Source: Actinomycetales bacterium
GTDB taxonomy: Bacteria > Actinomycetota > Actinomycetes > Actinomycetales > Dermabacteraceae
Assembly (NCBI GenBank): GCA_012799425.1
Contig: JAAZLF010000725.1
Coordinates: 1-9,934, forward strand
Direction: 5' to 3'
Length of the DNA stretch: 9,934 nt
A program made the translations under genes and the position numbers. The notes below the pieces were generated by a model, which worked only from the letters and a program-made list of their open reading frames with translations, ran no database searches and was not told where the DNA came from. Position 1 is the first letter of the stretch; every line of letters starts with the position of its first letter. This document shows, piece by piece, positions 7,128 to 9,934 of the stretch.

Positions 7128-7609
7128 CGGAGGGCATCGGCAACGAGCGCGGAGGGGCGGACTGCTCCGAGGAGGACTCGGAGTCGGTCAGGGCGCTGGC
7201 GGCCGAGCTGCAGCGCGTCCTGCTCGTCTCCTCGCGGATCCTGCGCTCGCACACCGCCTCCGAGGGTGTGTCCGCGCCGCAGTTCTCCGTGCTCGCCTAC
7301 CTCCAGCGGGCGGGGGACTCCACGCCGGGCGCCCTCGCGGAGTTCGAACACGTCACCCCACCGGTGATGACCCGGATCCTGGGCCGGCTGGAGGATGCCG
7401 GGCTCGTGCAGCGTGCCGCGCATCCCGGTGATGGTCGTCAGGTCCGGGTGACCCTCACCGAGGTGGGACGCGATGTGGTCCTGGCGGGCAGAGCGCAGCG
7501 CGATGCCTGGCTGCGCGCCAGGATCCACGAGGCAGCCCCGTCCGAACGTGACGCGCTGAGAGATGCCGCCCGCGTGCTGCGGGCGATCCTCATCCCGCCC
7601 CGTGACTGA
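7124..7609 (+). CDS. MarR-family transcriptional regulator
   Basis: A 161-residue MarR-type winged helix-turn-helix regulator, expected to bind DNA as a dimer. Residues 22-45 are the N-terminal dimerisation helix. SAPQFSVLAYLQRAG (50-64) and TPGALAEFEHVTPPVMTRILGRLEDAGLVQR (67-97, in outline TPGALAEF, VTPPVMTRIL, GRLEDAGLVQR) form the HTH and recognition helix. AHPGDGRQVRVTLTEVG (99-115) is the beta wing with its Asp-x-Arg, and the C-terminal helices (120-158) close the dimer interface. The first ~20 residues are acidic and poorly conserved. Start GTG 7124 lies in GTGA overlapping the permease stop, so the two are co-transcribed and probably translationally coupled. A regulator in one operon with a purine permease suggests it senses a purine or urate-like ligand and controls this operon, but ligand and operator are unproven. 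Confidence 0.9.
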   Translation: MTEGIGNERGGADCSEEDSESVRALAAELQRVLLVSSRILRSHTASEGVSAPQFSVLAYLQRAGDSTPGALAEFEHVTPPVMTRILGRLEDAGLVQRAAHPGDGRQVRVTLTEVGRDVVLAGRAQRDAWLRARIHEAAPSERDALRDAARVLRAILIPPRD

Positions 7610-7664
7610 GCACCGCAGCACGGCCGTCGTCATGTGGACACGGGACTCAGGCGCCGGCGGTGCT
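7609..7664. repeat. Inverted repeat across the marR/serC convergent gap
   Basis: The two convergent genes are only 37 bases apart (7610-7646). AGCACCGC (7609-7616) and GCGGTGCT (7657-7664) form a perfect 8-bp pair with a 40-base loop that contains the end of serC. There is no compact hairpin with T-tract on either strand, so a bidirectional intrinsic terminator is not evident and the symmetry may be chance. Confidence 0.25.
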
Positions 7665-8810
7665 GTCCAGGACGTGATCGAGCACGGCGATCAGAGATGC
7701 CACGTCCTCCTCGCCCACGGCGGGGAAGGTCGCGATCCGCAGCTGGTTGCGGCCGAGCTTGCGGTAGGGCTCGATGTCCACGACACCGTGGGCGCGCAGG
7801 ACGGACGTGATCGCGGTCGCGTCGAGCGACTCGTCGACGTCGAGGGTCGTGACCACCTGGGAGCGCGCCGCGGGATCCGTGACGAACGGTGTGATCTCCT
7901 CGCGACGGGCGGCCCACTCCTGGAGCATTCCGCTGGTGGCCCTGGTCCGGGCATCGGCCCAGGCGAGCCCACCCTGATGGAGCATCCATTCGATCTGCTC
8001 GGCGAGCAGCACCAGGGTGGCGATCGCGGGCGTGTTGAGGGTCTGGTTCTTGCGCGAGTTCTCCAGAGCGCTGGTGAGCGAGAGGAACGCCGGGATCCAG
8101 CGATCGGTCGCCGCTGCGAGCCGCTCGGCGCGCTCGATCGCGGCGGGAGAGAGCACGCTGAGCCAGAGCCCGCCATCGGAGGCGAAGGCCTTCTGCGGAG
8201 CGAAGTAGTACGCGTCGGTCTGGGAGAGGTCCACTGCGGCGGCACCGGCGACAGAGGTCGCATCCACCAGGACCAGCTGCTCCGGGCTGGCGCCCTCGGG
8301 GCGACGGACCGGCACCATCACTCCGGTGGAGGTCTCGTTATGGGGCCACGCGTACGCATCGACCTCAGCGTTCGCGCGGGCGATGGGCAGCGAGCCAGGC
8401 TCGGAGCGCAGGATCTCCGGCTCGTCGAGGTGCGGGGCGCCCTCTGCCTCGGACGCGAACTTCTGCGAGAACTCACCGAGCACGAGGTGCTGGGAGCGGC
8501 GCTCGATCAGTCCGAAGACCGCCATGTCCCAGAACGCGGTGGAACCGCCGTTGCCGAGGACCACCTCATGGCCGTCCGGCACGCCGAAGAGCTCTGCGAT
8601 ACCGGCCCGCACGCGCGCCACGACGTCCCTCACCGGCGCCTGGCGGTGAGAAGTGCCCATCACGTCACGGGACGCGGCCTGGAGCGCCTCCATCTGAGGA
8701 CCGCGGATGCGCGAGGGCCCCGAACCGAAACGACCGTCTCCCGGGAGCAGCTGCTGCGGGATGGACAGAGCGCGGACGGCATCGGAACGTGCAGAGCTGA
8801 CTGCGGTCAT
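7647..8810 (-). CDS. serC: Phosphoserine aminotransferase, actinobacterial type
   Basis: A 387-residue PLP-dependent class V aminotransferase: 3-phosphohydroxypyruvate + glutamate to O-phosphoserine + 2-oxoglutarate, the second step of serine synthesis (also able to act in B6 synthesis in some bacteria). Landmarks: DGRFGSGPSRIR (residues 25-36) and MGTSHRQAPVRDVV (51-64) shape the active site; LGNGGSTAFWD (85-95) is the PLP phosphate cup; VDATSVAGAAAVD (182-194) holds the Asp that pairs with the pyridine nitrogen; YYFAPQKAFASDGGLW (201-216) contains the Schiff-base Lys, K207; TLNTPAIATL (257-266) and LRIATFP (357-363) complete the site. Length matches the long actinobacterial group rather than the ~360-aa E. 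coli enzyme. The frame is open far upstream on this strand, but a strong AGGAGG nine bases before the ATG at 8810 sets the start. Transcribed towards marR and divergently from menG. Confidence 0.95.
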   Translation of the reverse strand: MTAVSSARSDAVRALSIPQQLLPGDGRFGSGPSRIRGPQMEALQAASRDVMGTSHRQAPVRDVVARVRAGIAELFGVPDGHEVVLGNGGSTAFWDMAVFGLIERRSQHLVLGEFSQKFASEAEGAPHLDEPEILRSEPGSLPIARANAEVDAYAWPHNETSTGVMVPVRRPEGASPEQLVLVDATSVAGAAAVDLSQTDAYYFAPQKAFASDGGLWLSVLSPAAIERAERLAAATDRWIPAFLSLTSALENSRKNQTLNTPAIATLVLLAEQIEWMLHQGGLAWADARTRATSGMLQEWAARREEITPFVTDPAARSQVVTTLDVDESLDATAITSVLRAHGVVDIEPYRKLGRNQLRIATFPAVGEEDVASLIAVLDHVLDSTAGA

Positions 8811-8819
8811 GCGAGGTCT

Positions 8820-8825
8820 CCTCCT
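8820..8825 (-). promoter_or_regulatory. Strong Shine-Dalgarno of serC
   Basis: AGGAGG on the minus strand, 9 bases before the serC ATG (8810). It decides the start within a reading frame that runs open upstream through the menG region. Confidence 0.75.
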
Positions 8826-8847
8826 GAGGGTGGGCCGAGAGGCACCG

Positions 8848-8876
8848 ACTGTACTGGCGCCTGCCCCATTGTCCCA
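8848..8876 (-). promoter_or_regulatory. Possible serC promoter
   Basis: On the minus strand TACAGT (8853 down to 8848) fits TAnnnT, with TGGGAC (8876 to 8871) 17 bases upstream as a poor -35. This predicts a start near 8841 and a ~31-base leader containing the Shine-Dalgarno. The -35 match is weak. Confidence 0.35.
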
Positions 8877-8922
8877 GCGGCTCAGCATGCGAGCGCGCAC
8901 GGTCCACGGGTGCCTCGCGCGT

Positions 8923-8928
8923 GGGAGG
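8923..8928 (+). promoter_or_regulatory. Shine-Dalgarno of menG
   Basis: GGGAGG ends 8 bases before the ATG at 8937 and sets that start within a frame that is open far upstream. The overlapping GAGGAT (8925-8930) sits at the distance where other genes here have a leaderless -10, but it lacks the first T, so an SD-led mRNA is favoured. No convincing menG promoter was found in 8827-8920. Confidence 0.6.
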
Positions 8929-8936
8929 ATCAGGGT

Positions 8937-9635
8937 ATGAGCCGTGCCGATCTCGAGAAGCAGCCGTACGACGTCGCGACGATGTTCGACGGCATCGCCA
9001 AGCGCTATGACCTGATGAACGATGTCGCCGCCATGGGGCAGGTCGGGATGTGGCGCGATCTGATGGTCGATGCGCTCGATGTCGGGGCCGACGACTGCGT
9101 GCTGGACCTGGCCGCAGGCACCGGTACGTCCACCACGGCGATAGCCCGCGCAGGCGCGCGAGTGATCGCGGCGGACTTCTCGCTCGGGATGATGGCTGAG
9201 GGGCGGCGGCGCGGCGCACCCGTCCCCTTCGTGGGGGCTGACGCACAGCACCTGCCCTTCGCCACCGACTCCTTCGACGCGGCGGTCATCTCCTTCGGAC
9301 TCCGCAATGTCCACCAGCCTCGGAAGGCACTGGCAGAGATGGCCAGGGTCGTGCGCCCCGGAGGGCGCGTGGTCGTCTGTGAGTTCTCCACTCCCACCTG
9401 GGCGCCGTTCCGCACCGTGTACGAGAAGTACCTGCTGCGGGCACTGCCGGCGGTCGCGGGCAAGCTCGCGACGACAGTCGATGCCTACGAGTACCTCGCG
9501 GAGTCCATCCTCGAGTGGCCGGACCAGGAGGCGCTGCGGCACTGGTTCATGGACGCCGGCCTGGTGAAGAACCAGTACCGCAACCTCAGCGGCGGGATCG
9601 TCGCATTGCACCGAGGCGTGGTGCCGGCCCCCTGA
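8937..9635 (+). CDS. menG: Demethylmenaquinone methyltransferase (MenG/UbiE)
   Basis: A 232-residue class I SAM-dependent methyltransferase of the UbiE/MenG family, adding the ring C-methyl to demethylmenaquinone in the last step of menaquinone synthesis. Visible motifs: VATMFDGIAKRYDLMND (residues 13-29, family N-terminus), VLDLAAGTGTSTTAIA (55-70, SAM motif I), VIAADFS (76-82, acidic end of strand 2), GADAQHLPFATDSFDAAV (100-117, motif II region), SFGLRNVHQPRKAL (119-132) and the UbiE signature RVVRPGGRVVVCEFS (137-151), then YEYLAESILEWPDQ (184-197) and NLSGGIVALHRG (216-227). In the other UbiE signature, the Ser/His of 'YDxMNxxxSxxxHxxW' are replaced (YDLMNDVAAMGQVGMW); actinobacterial members often differ here. 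Length is normal. Product quinone is the electron acceptor expected for the NDH-2-like enzyme upstream, though they are not in one operon. Confidence 0.95.
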   Translation: MSRADLEKQPYDVATMFDGIAKRYDLMNDVAAMGQVGMWRDLMVDALDVGADDCVLDLAAGTGTSTTAIARAGARVIAADFSLGMMAEGRRRGAPVPFVGADAQHLPFATDSFDAAVISFGLRNVHQPRKALAEMARVVRPGGRVVVCEFSTPTWAPFRTVYEKYLLRALPAVAGKLATTVDAYEYLAESILEWPDQEALRHWFMDAGLVKNQYRNLSGGIVALHRGVVPAP

Positions 9636-9648
9636 GCGGAGGGGCACC
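9620..9648 (+). terminator. Possible weak terminator overlapping the menG stop
   Basis: GGTGCC (9620-9625) can pair with GGCACC (9643-9648), or alternatively GCCCC (9627-9631) with GGGGC (9641-9645). The hairpin spans the stop codon and is not followed by a T-tract, so function is uncertain. Confidence 0.3.
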
Positions 9649-9770
9649 GCGCTGGAAACAGGGAATCGACCGGATCCTCGTCGTAGACGAAGCGAAGCTC
9701 CGCTGACCTGCGGAAATGCCCGGAGCGGCCGCTGTGTGGCCGAGGCCACCTCCGAAAAGGCCGTTCTGGC
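9636..9770. other. Non-coding spacer with small hairpins
   Basis: No gene with start, ribosome site or family resemblance is visible here. Short perfect inverted repeats are TCGTC/GACGA (9678-9690), TCCGC/GCGGA (9699-9714) and GTGGCC/GGCCAC (9736-9749), the last ending 21 bases before the -35 at 9771. They may act as a loose terminator cluster for menG or as upstream promoter sequence. No tRNA was found. Confidence 0.5.
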
Positions 9771-9806
9771 TTGACCGGGGTGTTGGAGGTGCGTAATGTT
9801 CTTCCT
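9771..9806 (+). promoter_or_regulatory. Strong sigma-70-type promoter
   Basis: TTGACC (9771-9776), exactly 17 bp, then TAATGT (9794-9799), predicting a start near 9805-9807. It is the closest match to the housekeeping consensus in the window. An ATG inside the -10 (9796) opens only 23 codons and lies upstream of the start site, so it is not a gene. The GTAATGTTC context resembles stable-RNA promoters of Micrococcales as I recall them. The product lies beyond the window. Confidence 0.7.
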
Positions 9807-9934
9807 CGTGCCCCGGAGAACGGGAACGAGGAACGGCCATCGTGCCGGACCGAGATTCCGGCTCTGACCAGGCATGGCAAGGCCTTCCAAGAGAAGATTG
9901 CGGCGCGGATCACACCGCACGGAATTGACTTGAG
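9802..9934 (+). other. Structured untranslated leader running off the window
   Basis: Downstream of the promoter no ribosome site or coding start is credible for at least 129 bases. A hairpin forms at the start site: TTCCTCGT (9802-9809) with ACGAGGAA (9826-9833), extended by CCCG/CGGG and a GAGAA loop. A second element is GCCGGA/TCCGGC (9844-9862) enclosed by GCCAT (9836-9840) / ATGGC (9874-9878). GAACG occurs three times (9818, 9824, 9831). TTGACT at 9925-9930 could be the -35 of a second promoter. Best guess: the leader of an rRNA or tRNA operon, with an mRNA leader or riboswitch as the alternative. Confidence 0.45.

Noticed and set aside
7563..8936. In-frame 5' extension of menG to 7563, which would make a 690-residue fusion
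   Set aside because: The extension is antisense to serC with no domain; a Shine-Dalgarno and the family N-terminus fix the start at 8937.
9796..9867. A 23-codon ORF starting at the ATG inside TAATGT
   Set aside because: Its start lies within the -10 box, upstream of the predicted transcription start, with no ribosome site.
7647..9920. A 757-codon open frame on the minus strand through serC and antisense to menG
   Set aside because: Only the part from 8810 down is serC. The upstream extension has no family resemblance and lies opposite a clear menG; it is a by-product of high GC third positions.

Overview
The window is high-GC (roughly two thirds G+C, strong third-position GC bias) and reads as ordinary chromosomal sequence of an actinobacterium. 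The gene order enolase, FtsB-like, DUF501, short Ppx/GppA is the order seen in Mycobacterium tuberculosis (Rv1023-Rv1026) and many other Actinobacteria. Protein flavour (short PPX without an HD domain, actinobacterial long-type SerC, menaquinone methyltransferase) and promoter style suggest a Micrococcales member. A Dermabacteraceae/Brachybacterium-like host is my best guess, from recall rather than from a search.

Layout. (1) 2-3124, plus strand: 3' end of enolase, then a tight cluster of a membrane FtsB/DivIC-type divisome protein, a DUF501 protein and an exopolyphosphatase. The last three are linked by 4-base start/stop overlaps. (2) 3203-4576: a type II NADH dehydrogenase-like flavoprotein with its own apparently leaderless promoter, followed by two strong hairpins (4583-4656) that end the unit. 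(3) 4778-5575: glucosamine-6-phosphate deaminase, with an inverted repeat over its probable promoter. (4) 5628-7609: a two-gene operon of an AzgA/PbuG-type purine permease and a MarR-family regulator overlapping by 4 bases; an interrupted palindrome lies on its promoter. (5) 7647-8810, minus strand: phosphoserine aminotransferase, convergent with marR and divergent from (6) 8937-9635, the menaquinone C-methyltransferase MenG. (7) 9636-9934: no gene. It holds small hairpins, then the best promoter of the window (TTGACC, 17 bp, TAATGT) and a structured, untranslated-looking leader, with a second -35-like box at the edge. This looks like the start of a stable-RNA (rRNA or tRNA) transcription unit, but the RNA itself lies outside the window.

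Functionally this is core metabolism and housekeeping: glycolysis, cell division, polyphosphate/ppGpp turnover, respiratory electron entry to menaquinone (NDH-2-like and MenG act on the same quinone pool), amino-sugar catabolism, purine uptake and serine synthesis. There is no IS element, CRISPR array, phage gene, toxin-antitoxin or defence gene, and I found no undescribed system. The points most worth a second look are regulatory: three apparently leaderless promoters, two of them carrying palindromes on the -10 box; the MarR/purine-permease operon; and the unexplained strong promoter with a structured leader at the right edge.
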